In this document: in pieces, positions 32,027 to 41,694 of the stretch | Position numbering within the stretch: the first letter of the stretch is position 1 | Layout: every line of letters starts with the position of its first letter | NCBI RefSeq assembly: GCF_040741455.2 | Contig: NZ_CP160328.2 | Span: 1,801,701-1,865,700 of the forward strand | DNA from: Snodgrassella alvi | GTDB taxonomy: Bacteria > Pseudomonadota > Gammaproteobacteria > Burkholderiales > Neisseriaceae | Length of the DNA: 64,000 nt | Reading direction: 5' to 3' | The notes under the pieces: model-generated | Database searches by the model: none | What the model was told of the DNA's origin: nothing | Seen by the model: only the letters and a program-made list of their open reading frames with translations | Translations under genes and position numbers: made by a program

Positions 32027-32899
32027 CTAGGGAAGAGGTATGTTCTTGCGTTTTTTGTAACGATTGTAGCCAAATAGGTATTGGCTGGGAAAACGTTTAA
32101 CCCACTTTTCGACATTGTTATTGATGATTTGTGCATCATGTTCTCTGTTGCCGGTGAGTGTGCCAGTAAGTGGGGCGATGTGCAGGGCAAAGCCGCGGCC
32201 ATAGGGTAGGCGTTCGCCGCAAAAGAATAGGGCTGTTACATTAGGCATGATGGCAAGCCGTGAAGCCAGTGTCATGGTATAGGCTGGCCGGTCAAAAAAG
32301 TTGGCCCAGACGCCTTCACCTTCTCCAGGCACCTGATCAGGCAAGATGATGGTGGCTTCTTTGTTTTTTAATGCCCGTACTACTTGTTTAACGCCTTGCA
32401 TGTTGGCTGGTGCGGTGTAGCCGTTGTCACGCACGCGGCCGTTATTCATGACGCTTTCCAGCCAGCTTATTTTGGGTGGCCGGTACATGGCAGTGAGAGG
32501 GAATGGTAGTTTTTCGCTCAAGTAGCGGCCGGCAAGGTCGTAATTGCCTAGATGCGGGGTAATAAGGAGCAGCCCGTGTTTATTTGCAATGGCTTCTTCA
32601 ATGTGTTTCCAGCCGTGCACTTCTTTGAACAAGGATACGATGTGGTTGCTGGAGCGGGTCCATGCGATGGACAGCTCTAATCCGCTCTTGGCAGTTTCAG
32701 CAAAAATGGATTTGACTAGTTTTTCTGCTTGTTGGTCGTTGGCAGCAATTTTGCTAAAATGCAGATTTTTGGTTGTGCGTTCACGTTCACTGGTGGCGAA
32801 GTAAAAGCCAAGGCGCCCCAGTATTGAGCCGATGCCCTGTAAAACTGGCAAGGGGATTAACGCCAATAAGGAAAATACGAAATAAACCAGCTTTTGCAT
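32027..32899 (-). CDS. lpxL: LpxL/HtrB-family lipid A acyltransferase
   Basis: A 290-residue inner-membrane-anchored acyltransferase that adds a secondary acyl chain to lipid A from acyl-ACP. An N-terminal hydrophobic helix is followed by the catalytic motif in TPHLGNYDLAGRYL (H-x4-D) and the substrate block AMYRPPKISWLE; ILPDQVPGEGEGVWANFFDR is typical of the family. Divergent from metK with 98 bp between, a linkage I also recall from Neisseria. A second LpxL-type gene lies at 40069; which adds which chain cannot be told. Confidence 0.88.
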   Translation of the reverse strand: MQKLVYFVFSLLALIPLPVLQGIGSILGRLGFYFATSERERTTKNLHFSKIAANDQQAEKLVKSIFAETAKSGLELSIAWTRSSNHIVSLFKEVHGWKHIEEAIANKHGLLLITPHLGNYDLAGRYLSEKLPFPLTAMYRPPKISWLESVMNNGRVRDNGYTAPANMQGVKQVVRALKNKEATIILPDQVPGEGEGVWANFFDRPAYTMTLASRLAIMPNVTALFFCGERLPYGRGFALHIAPLTGTLTGNREHDAQIINNNVEKWVKRFPSQYLFGYNRYKKRKNIPLP

Positions 32900-32997
32900 C
32901 TGTTCTGTATCTCAAATCAAAATTTGGGCGACATTGTAACAAAAGCATCTATAACTGCCCATAAAGCAATATTAGCATCAGAAAGTATCCGCCAATT

Positions 32998-34167
32998 ATG
33001 AGTGAATTTCTGTTTACTTCTGAGTCGGTTTCGGAAGGACATCCGGATAAAGTTGCCGACCAGATATCCGATTCTATTTTAGACGCTATCCTGACGCAGG
33101 ATCCTTCAGCGCGCGTAGCTGCTGAAACGTTGGTTAATACCGGTTTGTGTGTGTTGGCCGGCGAAGTGTCCACACGCGCACATATTAATTATATACAAGT
33201 TGCCCGCGATACGATTAAGCGTATTGGTTATAACTCATCCGAGCTGGGTTTTGATGCCAGTGGCTGTGCAGTCATGGTTTGTTATGACGAACAGTCGCCT
33301 GACATTGCGCAGGGTGTGAATGAGGGTGAGGGGTTGGATCTGGATATGGGTGCCGGTGATCAGGGGCTGATGTTTGGTTATGCCTGTGATGAAACGCCGA
33401 CGCTGATGCCGTTTGCGATTTATTATGCGCATCGTCTCATGCAGCGCCAGAGTGAAGTACGTAAAAGCGGTGAACTGCCGTGGCTCCGTCCGGATGCAAA
33501 GGCTCAGCTGACTTGTGTATATGATAGTGACACCGGTAAGGTGAAGCGCATTGATACGGTGGTGCTGTCTACGCAGCATGATCCCGAAATCGGGCGTGAG
33601 GAACTGGTTGAGGCGGTGAAGGAACTGATTATTAAGCCGGTATTACCTGCTGAAATGCTAACTGAAGATACTCAGTATCTGATTAATCCGACCGGACGTT
33701 TTGTGATTGGTGGGCCGCAGGGCGACTGTGGATTAACTGGACGCAAAATTATTGTGGACACATACGGTGGTGCAGCGCCGCATGGAGGTGGCGCATTTTC
33801 GGGTAAGGATCCCACCAAGGTAGACCGTTCTGCTGCTTATGCTTGCCGCTATGTGGCGAAAAATATTGTGGCTGCCGGTCTGGCTAGCCAGTGTCAAATT
33901 CAGATTTCCTATGCAATCGGTATTGCGCAGCCGACTTCGATTGCAATCGATACTTTCGGTACCGGTAAGATTGAGGAGAGTCGGCTTATTGAGATTGTGC
34001 AACAGCATTTTGATTTGCGTCCGAAAGGAATTATTAAAATGCTGGATTTACAGCGTCCTATTTATGCTAAAACAGCAGCATATGGCCATTTTGGACGTGA
34101 AGAGCCGGAATTTACTTGGGAGCGTACGGATAAAGCTCAGTTGCTGCGTGAGGCTGCGGGTATCTGA
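32998..34167 (+). CDS. metK: S-adenosylmethionine synthase
   Basis: Makes SAM from methionine and ATP in the cytoplasm. 389 residues. Signature blocks: [19 protein letters not shown] near the N-terminus, the [15 protein letters not shown] hexapeptide region, and [19 protein letters not shown]. No SAM riboswitch is visible in the 98-bp gap shared with the divergent lpxL gene. Monocistronic with a terminator downstream. Confidence 0.98.
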   Translation: MSEFLFTSESVSEGHPDKVADQISDSILDAILTQDPSARVAAETLVNTGLCVLAGEVSTRAHINYIQVARDTIKRIGYNSSELGFDASGCAVMVCYDEQSPDIAQGVNEGEGLDLDMGAGDQGLMFGYACDETPTLMPFAIYYAHRLMQRQSEVRKSGELPWLRPDAKAQLTCVYDSDTGKVKRIDTVVLSTQHDPEIGREELVEAVKELIIKPVLPAEMLTEDTQYLINPTGRFVIGGPQGDCGLTGRKIIVDTYGGAAPHGGGAFSGKDPTKVDRSAAYACRYVAKNIVAAGLASQCQIQISYAIGIAQPTSIAIDTFGTGKIEESRLIEIVQQHFDLRPKGIIKMLDLQRPIYAKTAAYGHFGREEPEFTWERTDKAQLLREAAGI

Positions 34168-34184
34168 TTTGGATGGGTTGATAC

Positions 34185-34214
34185 AAACAGGTTGCTTTTA
34201 AGCAGCCTGTTTTT
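34185..34214 (+). terminator. Terminator of metK
   Basis: AACAGGTTGCT at 34185-34195 pairs with AGCAGCCTGTT at 34200-34210 (one G-U), loop TTTA, then a T6 tract. Confidence 0.88.
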
Positions 34215-34886
34215 TGTTGTATGCAGCTGATAAGGATATTTGTATAAAAGAGAAAAATAATGGTTAAATCAGGCTGACGATTGGTCGTGAAATGAGCTGA
34301 AGTGACAGTTTGTGTGCGTATTGGTGGTTGGTTTGCTAAGAAAACGGGAGTTTTGTACATAGTGTATGGTGCAATTTTGTTGCCGGCTGGTGTGAAAGGT
34401 TGTTGACACTAGCCAGAAAAAGCCGGTATCTGGTTAATACGGCGTAAAAAATTTCAAAAACTCTAAATATTTAATCTGTTATTAAATATAATTATGGTCT
34501 TAACGATTTAGGGTGGTTTGGGGTAATTGTTTTTTATTTTGTTTAGGAAACACTTATCCGATTGATGTCTGTAGCGGTTTATTAATAAGTTGTATTTGCG
34601 AATTGGATAATTTTATTCGGGCTGCTGTTTAGTGTGGTTGAATAGCTTGATGTTTCTTTTCTGCAACGATACAGCTGGCGGCTGATGGTTTTTGCTAGTG
34701 TTGTCTGATGGTTCAGTTTGTTGAGCTACTGATTATGCTGATGTACCGGAAAATAACGTTGGTATGGGATGGGTGGTGTAAATTAATTTTGTAGCATGCA
34801 GATTGATAAGCAAAAAATTTTAAAATTTTGATGCTTTAGTGACTATTTTGGGGTTGGAATATTCTCTGCCAAACTATAAGCTCCAT
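34215..34886. other. Intergenic region upstream of the efflux operon
   Basis: About 670 bp with no recognisable gene. A TTGACA sits at about 34402 without a well-placed -10. The functional part appears to be the right end, where a palindrome and TATAAT boxes precede the marR-type gene. Confidence 0.5.
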
Positions 34887-34913
34887 TTATAATAAGAGAT
34901 AAATTTATTATAA
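34887..34913 (+). promoter_or_regulatory. Palindromic candidate operator of the MarR-type regulator
   Basis: TTATAATAA at 34887-34895, a 9-nt spacer, and TTATTATAA at 34905-34913, a perfect 9-bp inverted repeat that extends to CCAT/ATGG with one extra T. Two TATAAT -10-like boxes are embedded (34888-34893, 34909-34914). It ends 33 nt before the regulator start, as expected for an autoregulatory MarR operator. Functional assignment is inference. Confidence 0.65.
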
Positions 34914-34946
34914 TGGCTTATTTTATGGACTTTGAGGTGCTCTGAA

Positions 34947-35441
34947 ATGGGTTTTTCTCTTCCTGCTGCCGAACTGGAAGCTACTTTGGGGGTGCTGGCA
35001 GTGAAAATGCCGAGCATGAATGTTCAGCTGGTAATGCTAAGCCGTCTGGTGCGTTTGGTGCATGCAACGATTCACAATCAGCTGAATGAGCGTTTGCATA
35101 AACACCATTTGTCCGAAAGCTTGTGGCATGCGCTGCTGGCTGTGTATGCGCGGCCAAATCATGAGATTTTACCTTCGGAACTAAGCAATATTCTTAATCT
35201 CACCCGTACTAGTGCTACGCGTTTATCTGATGATCTGGTTGTAAATGGCTGGGCTACTCGTTCAACTCATCCTTTAGATCGGCGCAAAATTACGCTGAAA
35301 TTAACTAAGGCCGGTGAGGATTTGATTCAACGTGTCAGTCCGGAAACCAATGAGGTGCACCGGAGGGTATGGTCAGCCCTGAGTGAACCAGAATATGAAC
35401 AATTGCAGCAGCTTTTAACAAAGTTATTAACTGCTGCTTAA
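34947..35441 (+). CDS. MarR-family transcriptional regulator of the efflux operon
   Basis: A 164-residue MarR/EmrR-type repressor: dimerising N-terminal helices, the winged HTH with PSELSNILNLTRTSATRLSD, and the wing THPLDRRKITLKLTKAG. ATG 34947 is preceded by GAGGTG at 7 nt; the in-frame TTG at 34932 is rejected. It is followed after 18 nt by the outer-membrane channel, membrane-fusion and MFS genes, the arrangement of drug-responsive emrRAB-like operons; neisserial FarR, which controls farAB, is in the same family. The ligand is unknown. Confidence 0.88.
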   Translation: MGFSLPAAELEATLGVLAVKMPSMNVQLVMLSRLVRLVHATIHNQLNERLHKHHLSESLWHALLAVYARPNHEILPSELSNILNLTRTSATRLSDDLVVNGWATRSTHPLDRRKITLKLTKAGEDLIQRVSPETNEVHRRVWSALSEPEYEQLQQLLTKLLTAA

Positions 35442-35459
35442 CTTTTTGCTGAGATTTGC

Positions 35460-36905
35460 ATGAAATTAACTGTATCTGCGCGCCGATTGCGTCAGTTATC
35501 TCTTGTCAGCCCGCTGGCTTTGCTGTTGTTGTCTGCCTGTGCCAATTTTGGCCGCCAGCCTGAGTTACAAAGCCCGCAGGATGCAGCCCAGCTGCATTTG
35601 CCAGCCGGTCAAACTATACAGGCTAAGCAAAGCTGGTGGCTCGGTCTGAATCAGCCGTTGCTGAACCAGTTGATGGATATCGGGCTAGCCAGTGCACCGG
35701 ATTTGCGCGTGGCCGCTGCTCGTTTTGCTGAGGCTGAAGCGCAATGGCGTGGTGCCAAAGGGGAGGCTGGCGTACAGGTAGCTTTGCAGGCTAATGGTGT
35801 GGCCGCTTACCTAAATCCGAAACCAGATTCAAACAGAGCGGGTGATGACCCGAATCATGTGTTCAGTAATGAAATGGCTGCGCTGGCAGTTAATTATACT
35901 TTTGATTTTTGGGGTAAGCAGCGTAATTTGATTAAATCAGCACTTGGTGCGCGTGTGGCTGCTGCTTATCAGCAAGAGCAGGCACGGTTGCTACTAAGCC
36001 AAAGTATTGTATCGCAATATACGCAATGGCAGTTGTTGCAGGAGCAGGCTAAAGTGTTGCAAAAGCGTATTGCGGTGAATCAAGCGTTGCAGAAACTGGT
36101 GGCGAATCGGATTCGTGCTGGTCTGCAACCAGCGAGTGATGAATATGCTGTGTCGCAGAATGTACTGGCTATGCAAAGCGCTTTGCGCCAGACGCAGGCG
36201 GATATCGAACGTGCCCGGCACAGTATGGCTGCGCTGATAGGTGTTTCACCTACTCAGATGCCAGCGGTGGTACCGCAGCCGCTGGGGAAAGTGCCAGAAG
36301 TGGCGGTAAATGGTTTACATGCCGATATTCTGGGGCAGCGACCGGATATTGCGGCGCAACGAGCTTTACTGCAATCGGATTATTTTGGAATTAAAGCGGC
36401 ACAAGCAGCGTTTTATCCGAATATAGAAATCCAAGGACTGGCAGGTTTGGCGCATGTTGATGCGTTTGACTTGGTGCATTCTTCTTCACGCATGCTGGGT
36501 ATTGTGCCGGCTATTTCGTTGCCGATATTTACGTCAGGCAGTTTGCAGGCTGCTTTGGCTGGTAAACGTTCTGCTTACAATGAGCAGGTGGCGCAATACG
36601 ATAAAACGGTGCTGACGGCTTTGCAGCAGGCAGCCGATGCTGTCAGTGACTATCAGCGTAGTTCTGAAGCCTTGCCTTTACAGCAGCAGGCATGGCAGGT
36701 GGCGCAGAAAAATGCTGTATCCAGCAATAGACGCCATGCAGCTGGTCTGGAGAATGCGCTTACCAAGTTGCAACGCGAGGATGCAGCTTTAAGTGCACAG
36801 GCAGATTTAGCAAAAACCGCTGCGTGGCGGCAACAGAGCTGGAATAACCTGCATGCTGCGCTTGGTGGTGGTTTTAAAATTCCTGCAAGTGGCAATAATC
36901 AGTAA
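35460..36905 (+). CDS. Outer-membrane efflux channel lipoprotein, NodT family
   Basis: A 481-residue outer-membrane factor. Signal peptide with lipobox LLSAC (Cys 27) and two OEP repeats: the first contains WWLGLNQPLLNQLMDIGLAS and LRVAAARFAEAEAQ, the second ILGQRPDIAAQRALLQSDYFG and AAFYPNIEIQG. It forms the trimeric exit duct for the pump encoded by the next two genes. That the operon brings its own channel is notable, since E. coli EmrAB borrows TolC. Confidence 0.92.
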   Translation: MKLTVSARRLRQLSLVSPLALLLLSACANFGRQPELQSPQDAAQLHLPAGQTIQAKQSWWLGLNQPLLNQLMDIGLASAPDLRVAAARFAEAEAQWRGAKGEAGVQVALQANGVAAYLNPKPDSNRAGDDPNHVFSNEMAALAVNYTFDFWGKQRNLIKSALGARVAAAYQQEQARLLLSQSIVSQYTQWQLLQEQAKVLQKRIAVNQALQKLVANRIRAGLQPASDEYAVSQNVLAMQSALRQTQADIERARHSMAALIGVSPTQMPAVVPQPLGKVPEVAVNGLHADILGQRPDIAAQRALLQSDYFGIKAAQAAFYPNIEIQGLAGLAHVDAFDLVHSSSRMLGIVPAISLPIFTSGSLQAALAGKRSAYNEQVAQYDKTVLTALQQAADAVSDYQRSSEALPLQQQAWQVAQKNAVSSNRRHAAGLENALTKLQREDAALSAQADLAKTAAWRQQSWNNLHAALGGGFKIPASGNNQ

Positions 36906-36943
36906 CTGAGTGTTAATTTCCTATTTTCTTGAGCTATTGACGT

Positions 36944-38140
36944 ATGAGTGAACAAAAGCAAACCAATGAGGCAGTGACTACCTCTCAACCGGCGGTACAA
37001 CCGCAGTCAGAACGTGTGCCCGCCGGCCGCAAGCGTAAGCTGGTGTTGCTGACGGTGGTATTTGTGCTGATTGCGCTGGGCTTTCTGCTAATGTATCTGC
37101 TGTTATGGCAGCATGAGGAATCCACTGATGATGCATATGTGAATGGCCATCTGGTGCAGATTACGCCGCAAATTACCGGCACGGTGCAAAAGGTAAACGT
37201 GGATGATACCCAGACTGTTAAGGCAGGACAGGTGTTGGTAGAGTTGGATAACAGTGATATGCAGCTGGCGTTTGAGCGGGCTCATGATGAGCTGATTAAT
37301 GCGATTCGTCAGAATCAGCAGCAGACGGCTCAGTCGCATCAGGCCAGTGCACAGGTAGCGGCGCAACAGGCTCAGTTAAAACGCTTGCAAGCTGATTTAC
37401 AGCGGCGCCAGAGTCTGGCTGGTACCGATGCAATTTCTGCGGAAGAATTAAGCCATGCCCGTGATGCGGTAGTGGAAGCGCAGGCAAACCTGAAGGCCAT
37501 GCAGGGGCAGGAAAATGCAGCTAAAGCTGTGCTTGGCCACAATGTGCCGCTGCGTCAGCAGCCAGCTGTGATGACCGCTGTTAGTCATCTGAAAAGTGCA
37601 TGGCTGGATTTACAGCGTACGCAAATCAAGGCTCCGGTGGATGGACAGGTAGCAAAACGCAATGTGCAGGTAGGCCAGAAAGTGGCAACTGGTGCGGCGC
37701 TGATGGCGGTGGTGCCACTGAATAATGTCTGGGTAGATGCGAACTTTAAGGAAAGCCAGCTGGCGAAAATACGTATTGGTCAGCCGGTGGAAATTAAAGC
37801 GGATGTGTATGGCAGTAAAGTGACTTATCACGGTAGGGTGGCTGGTCTGTCTGCCGGTACTGGTGCTGCGTTTTCCCTTTTACCGGCGCAGAATGCGACT
37901 GGTAACTGGATTAAGGTTGTACAACGTGTGCCGGTGCGGATTGCGCTGGAACCTAAAGAGCTGGCTGCGCATCCGCTGCGGGTAGGTCTGTCTATGGATG
38001 TAGAAGTGAATACTCGTAATCAGGATGGTCAGGATTTAACTGCTGCTACGGCGATTCCTACTAATGGCAATATGGCTGCGATTGATTGGACGCCAATCAA
38101 TAATATGATTGAGCAAATTTTTGCCCAGTACGCGCCCTAA
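36944..38140 (+). CDS. emrA: Membrane-fusion (adaptor) protein, EmrA/FarA type
   Basis: A 398-residue periplasmic adaptor anchored by one N-terminal helix (about residues 31-52, LVLLTVVFVLIALGFLLMYL). The biotinyl-lipoyl motif follows (STDDAYVNGHLVQITPQITG, VKAGQVLVELDN), then a Gln/Ala-rich coiled-coil hairpin (about 110-205) and the second lipoyl half (IKAPVDGQVAKRNVQVGQKV). It bridges the MFS pump and the NodT channel. It lies 38 nt after the channel gene. Confidence 0.93.
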   Translation: MSEQKQTNEAVTTSQPAVQPQSERVPAGRKRKLVLLTVVFVLIALGFLLMYLLLWQHEESTDDAYVNGHLVQITPQITGTVQKVNVDDTQTVKAGQVLVELDNSDMQLAFERAHDELINAIRQNQQQTAQSHQASAQVAAQQAQLKRLQADLQRRQSLAGTDAISAEELSHARDAVVEAQANLKAMQGQENAAKAVLGHNVPLRQQPAVMTAVSHLKSAWLDLQRTQIKAPVDGQVAKRNVQVGQKVATGAALMAVVPLNNVWVDANFKESQLAKIRIGQPVEIKADVYGSKVTYHGRVAGLSAGTGAAFSLLPAQNATGNWIKVVQRVPVRIALEPKELAAHPLRVGLSMDVEVNTRNQDGQDLTAATAIPTNGNMAAIDWTPINNMIEQIFAQYAP

Positions 38141-38345
38141 TTCTGTTCTGCCTAATTATGATCCGATTGCTACTGGCGCAGGGTGATTGTTCTCGTGCCA
38201 GTGGCGGTTACTGCGATGTTGATCTGGCTTGATTTTTATTTTAATTTCAGAAGCTTTCTCTGGTGAGTAGGAATATTCGTGCTCATGAGGCATGAAATGA
38301 GCTGACGCTACACCGAGAAGGTTTTTGTATTAAGGCTTTGCTTGA

Positions 38346-39875
38346 ATGACGCATTCTCCCTTGAAAGGTCCGGCTCTTGCTCTGGTTACGGTGGCGCTGT
38401 CACTAGCCGTATTTATGCAGGTACTGGATTCCACTATCGCCAATGTGGCTTTGCCCACCATTACTGGTAATTTGGGTGCAGCCAATAGTCAGGGTACGTG
38501 GGTAATTACGGCGTTTGCCGTGGCCAATGCTATTTCGGTACCACTCACAGGCTGGCTGGCACGACGCTTTGGCGAAGTAAAAGTATTTGTGGTGGCAACA
38601 CTGTCGTTTGTGCTTGCCTCTTTTTTATGTGGTATTGCGCCTAGTCTGGCCTTGCTGGTGTTTTTCCGCGTGGTGCAGGGTGCTGTGGCTGGGCCGATGA
38701 TTCCGTTGTCACAAAGTCTGCTGATGGCTGCCTATCCGCCGGAAAAACGCCCAATGGCGTTGGCGATGTGGTCGATGGTGATTATTGTGGCACCGATTTT
38801 TGGGCCGATTCTTGGCGGTATCATCAGTGACAACTGGCATTGGGGCTGGATTTTCTTTATTAATGTACCAATTGGTTTGGTGGCTGCCGCTATTTCTTGG
38901 CAGATGCTTAAAAAACGTGAAACCGAAACTGAGCACCAGCCTATTGACCGTATGGGTCTGTCGCTAATGGTAGTCGGTGTGGGTGCATTGCAGATGATGC
39001 TTGACCGTGGCCATGAGCTAGACTGGTTTTCATCCAATGAAATCATTACGCTTGCGGTAATTGCGGTAGTGTGCCTGAGCTACTTTATTATCTGGGAATG
39101 GTATGCAAAGTATCCGATTGTGGACTTGCGCTTGTTTAAGGACCGTAATTTTACTGTAGGGGTAATTACGCTCAGTACTGCCTATATGACGTATATGGGG
39201 GCAATTGTGCTCTTGCCGATGCTGTTGCAGATGCAGCTAGGATATACCGCAACATGGGCAGGGCTGGCAACGGCACCGATTGGTATCTTCCCAGTATTGC
39301 TGTCGCCGCTAATTGGTAAGTTTGGCAACCGGCTGGATATGCGGGTATTGGTGACCATCAGTTTCACCGTTTACGCCATCTGTTTCTTCTGGCGGACTAA
39401 TTTTAATGCCGGTATGAGTTTTATGGATGTATTCTGGCCGCAGTTTGTGCAGGGTATTGGAATGGCGATGTTCTTTATGCCGTTAACCCAAATCACTTTG
39501 TCGAATATGTCTGGTTCGCAGATTGCCAGTGCTTCCAGTATTTCTAATTTTGTGCGAATTTTAGCCGGCGGTATTGGTACGTCGATGGTTAATGTATTGT
39601 GGGATAAACGCGAAGCATTACACCATACACAATTAGTGGAGAACATTCATCCTTATAACAGCACTATGAATGAGTCGATTCAGGGGATGAATCAGCTGGG
39701 TATGAGTGGAATACAGCCATTAGGCTCAATCGAGCAGACTATCGGTCAGCAGTCGCATATTATGGGTGCCAATGATTTATTCTGGCTGTATGGCATGACA
39801 TTTTTAGTTCTGATTGTGCTGGTGTGGTTTGCTAAACCGCCATTTGGCAGTGGCGGAGGTGGCGGAGCTCATTAA
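38346..39875 (+). CDS. emrB: MFS drug efflux transporter, DHA2 (EmrB/FarB) family
   Basis: A 509-residue, 14-helix proton antiporter. DHA2 markers: QVLDSTIANVALPTITGNLG (motif D1), WVITAFAVANAISVPLTGWL, RRFGEVKVF (motif A), FRVVQGAVAGPMIPLSQSL (motif B), and GPILGGIISDNWHWGWIFFI (motif C). The C-terminus ends in a short Gly-rich tail. It lies 205 bp after emrA, a gap with no gene. With the two upstream proteins it should form a tripartite pump for hydrophobic compounds such as fatty acids or drugs; the real substrate is unknown. Confidence 0.94.
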   Translation: MTHSPLKGPALALVTVALSLAVFMQVLDSTIANVALPTITGNLGAANSQGTWVITAFAVANAISVPLTGWLARRFGEVKVFVVATLSFVLASFLCGIAPSLALLVFFRVVQGAVAGPMIPLSQSLLMAAYPPEKRPMALAMWSMVIIVAPIFGPILGGIISDNWHWGWIFFINVPIGLVAAAISWQMLKKRETETEHQPIDRMGLSLMVVGVGALQMMLDRGHELDWFSSNEIITLAVIAVVCLSYFIIWEWYAKYPIVDLRLFKDRNFTVGVITLSTAYMTYMGAIVLLPMLLQMQLGYTATWAGLATAPIGIFPVLLSPLIGKFGNRLDMRVLVTISFTVYAICFFWRTNFNAGMSFMDVFWPQFVQGIGMAMFFMPLTQITLSNMSGSQIASASSISNFVRILAGGIGTSMVNVLWDKREALHHTQLVENIHPYNSTMNESIQGMNQLGMSGIQPLGSIEQTIGQQSHIMGANDLFWLYGMTFLVLIVLVWFAKPPFGSGGGGGAH

Positions 39876-39895
39876 GCTAGTTTGGTTTATCTGAT

Positions 39896-39930
39896 ACGGC
39901 CTGTGTATTTGCGATACAGGCCGTGTTTTT
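39896..39930 (+). terminator. Terminator of the efflux operon
   Basis: ACGGCCTGT at 39896-39904 and ACAGGCCGT at 39916-39924, an 11-nt loop and a GT5 tail. Confidence 0.85.
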
Positions 39931-40068
39931 ATGAACTGGTTTTGTTTGGCTGTAAGTGATAAGAAAAGGGCTTAGATACAACTGTGAATGTAAATTGACG
40001 GCAGCTTGTGTACAATAGACGGCGTTTAATGCTGGGCTGGTTGAAAATAACCAGTAGGTAATATTGTA

Positions 40069-40959
40069 ATGATGATGAAACTGGCTTTTGCTTTTTTATA
40101 TATGCTGCAGTTGCTGCCGTTAGGGGCGATTCATGCGCTGGCACGCTGTGTGGGCTGGCTGAGTTATTATGCGGTTGCTCCACGGCGGCGAATTGGTTTG
40201 ATTAATCTGCGCCACTGTTTTCCCGAATGGACGGAGCAGCAGCGACGTAAAGTATTGCGCGAACATTTCTATCATATGTCTATGCTGCTGCTGGAATACG
40301 GGCTGTACTGGTATGGTGATGCCGCGCGTTTAAAAAAATTGGTGCGCTATCAAGACAAACATTATCTTGATGAAGCGCTGGCCGCCGGTGAAAAAGTAAT
40401 TTTACTCTATCCGCACTTTACTGCATTTGAAGCGGCAGTGTATGCGCTCAACCAAGATGTGCCCTTAATCAGCGTGTATTCACATCAGAAAAATAAACAG
40501 ATGGATGAGCAGATTCTCAAGGGACGCCATCGCTATAATAATGTGTTTCTGATAGGGCGCACTGAAGGGCTGCGTGCGATTATTAAAAAAATCAAAAGCA
40601 GCAGTGCGCCGTTTTTATATTTGCCCGATCAGGATTTCGGACGAAGAGAATCGATTTTTGTAAACTTTTTCGGAATTCCCACAGCGACGATTGCTGGTCT
40701 GAGTCGTATCGCTGCTTTAACCAATGCTAAAGTGGTTCCAGCAATTCCGACACGGGAATCAGATGGCAAGGTTACCTTGCGGTTTTATCAGCAATGGGAT
40801 AATTTTCCCAGTAAAGATATAGTGGCCGATACGCAACGAATGAATGATTTTATCGAAGCACGAGTACGAGAGCAGCCGCCACAGTATTACTGGCTGCATA
40901 AACGGTTTAAAACCCGCCCCGAGGGTGAAGCGTCGTTTTACCAAAAAATTCACAAATAA
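40069..40959 (+). CDS. LpxL/LpxM-family acyltransferase (second copy)
   Basis: A 296-residue member of the HtrB/LpxL superfamily with an N-terminal membrane segment (LAFAFLYMLQLLPLGAIHAL), the catalytic H-x4-E in PHFTAFEAAVYAL, and FLYLPDQDFGRRESIFVNFFG. The motif uses Glu rather than the Asp of the copy at 32027, as some LpxL proteins do. Probably the other secondary acyltransferase of lipid A. Three consecutive Met codons make the exact start uncertain by up to 6 nt. A strong terminator follows. Confidence 0.85.
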   Translation: MMMKLAFAFLYMLQLLPLGAIHALARCVGWLSYYAVAPRRRIGLINLRHCFPEWTEQQRRKVLREHFYHMSMLLLEYGLYWYGDAARLKKLVRYQDKHYLDEALAAGEKVILLYPHFTAFEAAVYALNQDVPLISVYSHQKNKQMDEQILKGRHRYNNVFLIGRTEGLRAIIKKIKSSSAPFLYLPDQDFGRRESIFVNFFGIPTATIAGLSRIAALTNAKVVPAIPTRESDGKVTLRFYQQWDNFPSKDIVADTQRMNDFIEARVREQPPQYYWLHKRFKTRPEGEASFYQKIHK

Positions 40960-41001
40960 AAATCCGATTATTTGTTGTGGCAGACAATTGATTAAAATAA
41001 A

Positions 41002-41032
41002 ACTACTGCCAGAGCTTGGCTCTGGCATTAGT
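41002..41032. terminator. Terminator between convergent genes
   Basis: ACTACTGCCAGAGC at 41002-41015 and GCTCTGGCATTAGT at 41019-41032 (one mismatch), 3-nt loop, followed by T5 on the plus strand. Confidence 0.88.
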
Positions 41033-41040
41033 TTTTGTAT

Positions 41041-41670
41041 TCATACGCCAGACAAAGCGACAGACTGGCCGATATAGGCATCATCATGTAACGCTTTTAG
41101 CATGAAGTGCGCCACATCGGCTCGGGCTATGCGGCCACTGCCTGCTGGTATGCCCTGTGCTGCCTCAGTATATTTTCCGGTTAGGGTATCGTGGGTTAGG
41201 CCAAGTGGGCGTACGATGGTTGCGTCTAAACCGGCCGCCTGAATTTGCGCTATAGCGGCACGATGGTCAGCCAGCGGGTGGCGTAAAAACTCCATTGCGG
41301 CCTGTCCGCGTTCACCTTCCAGCTCATTGTCTACGCCGGCGGAGGCACAATAAACGATGCGTTTAATGCCATACTGTTGCATTTGTGGGGTGATATTGCT
41401 CAGCATACGTTCCAAATCATTGCTTGGCTTTATGCCTTGCTTGGTGTTAAGAGCCGAGGCCACTGCGTTGTAATGGCTGTTGTTTGTAAACAATGCTGCT
41501 ACATCGGCTTTCTCAAACACGTCACAAAGACGAATATGTAATTTAGGGTGTTGGATATTAAGTTTTTTCTGCAAACGTACTACTGCTGTCACTTCATCAC
41601 CGTTTGCCAGTGCCTGTTCGACCAAAGCTTTGCCCACGCCGCCGCTGGCACCGAAAATAAGAATATGCAT
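41041..41670 (-). CDS. NAD(P)-binding Rossmann protein, NmrA/atypical SDR type
   Basis: A 209-residue protein opening with the dinucleotide-binding motif LIFGASGGVGKALVEQAL, then ALNTKQGIKPSNDLERML and RIVYCASAGVDNE, followed by IVRPLGL. The Tyr-x3-Lys catalytic pair of classical SDRs is not evident, so it belongs to the NmrA-like/atypical group acting as a reductase or redox sensor. It lies 24 nt downstream of the glycosylase gene on the same strand. The substrate is unknown. Confidence 0.8.
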   Translation of the reverse strand: MHILIFGASGGVGKALVEQALANGDEVTAVVRLQKKLNIQHPKLHIRLCDVFEKADVAALFTNNSHYNAVASALNTKQGIKPSNDLERMLSNITPQMQQYGIKRIVYCASAGVDNELEGERGQAAMEFLRHPLADHRAAIAQIQAAGLDATIVRPLGLTHDTLTGKYTEAAQGIPAGSGRIARADVAHFMLKALHDDAYIGQSVALSGV

Positions 41671-41694
41671 TAATGTTTTCCCGAAAATTAAAAA

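Noticed and set aside
32900-32997. Possible SAM riboswitch upstream of metK
   Set aside because: The gap is 98 bp, shared with a divergent promoter, and shows none of the conserved SAM-aptamer blocks.
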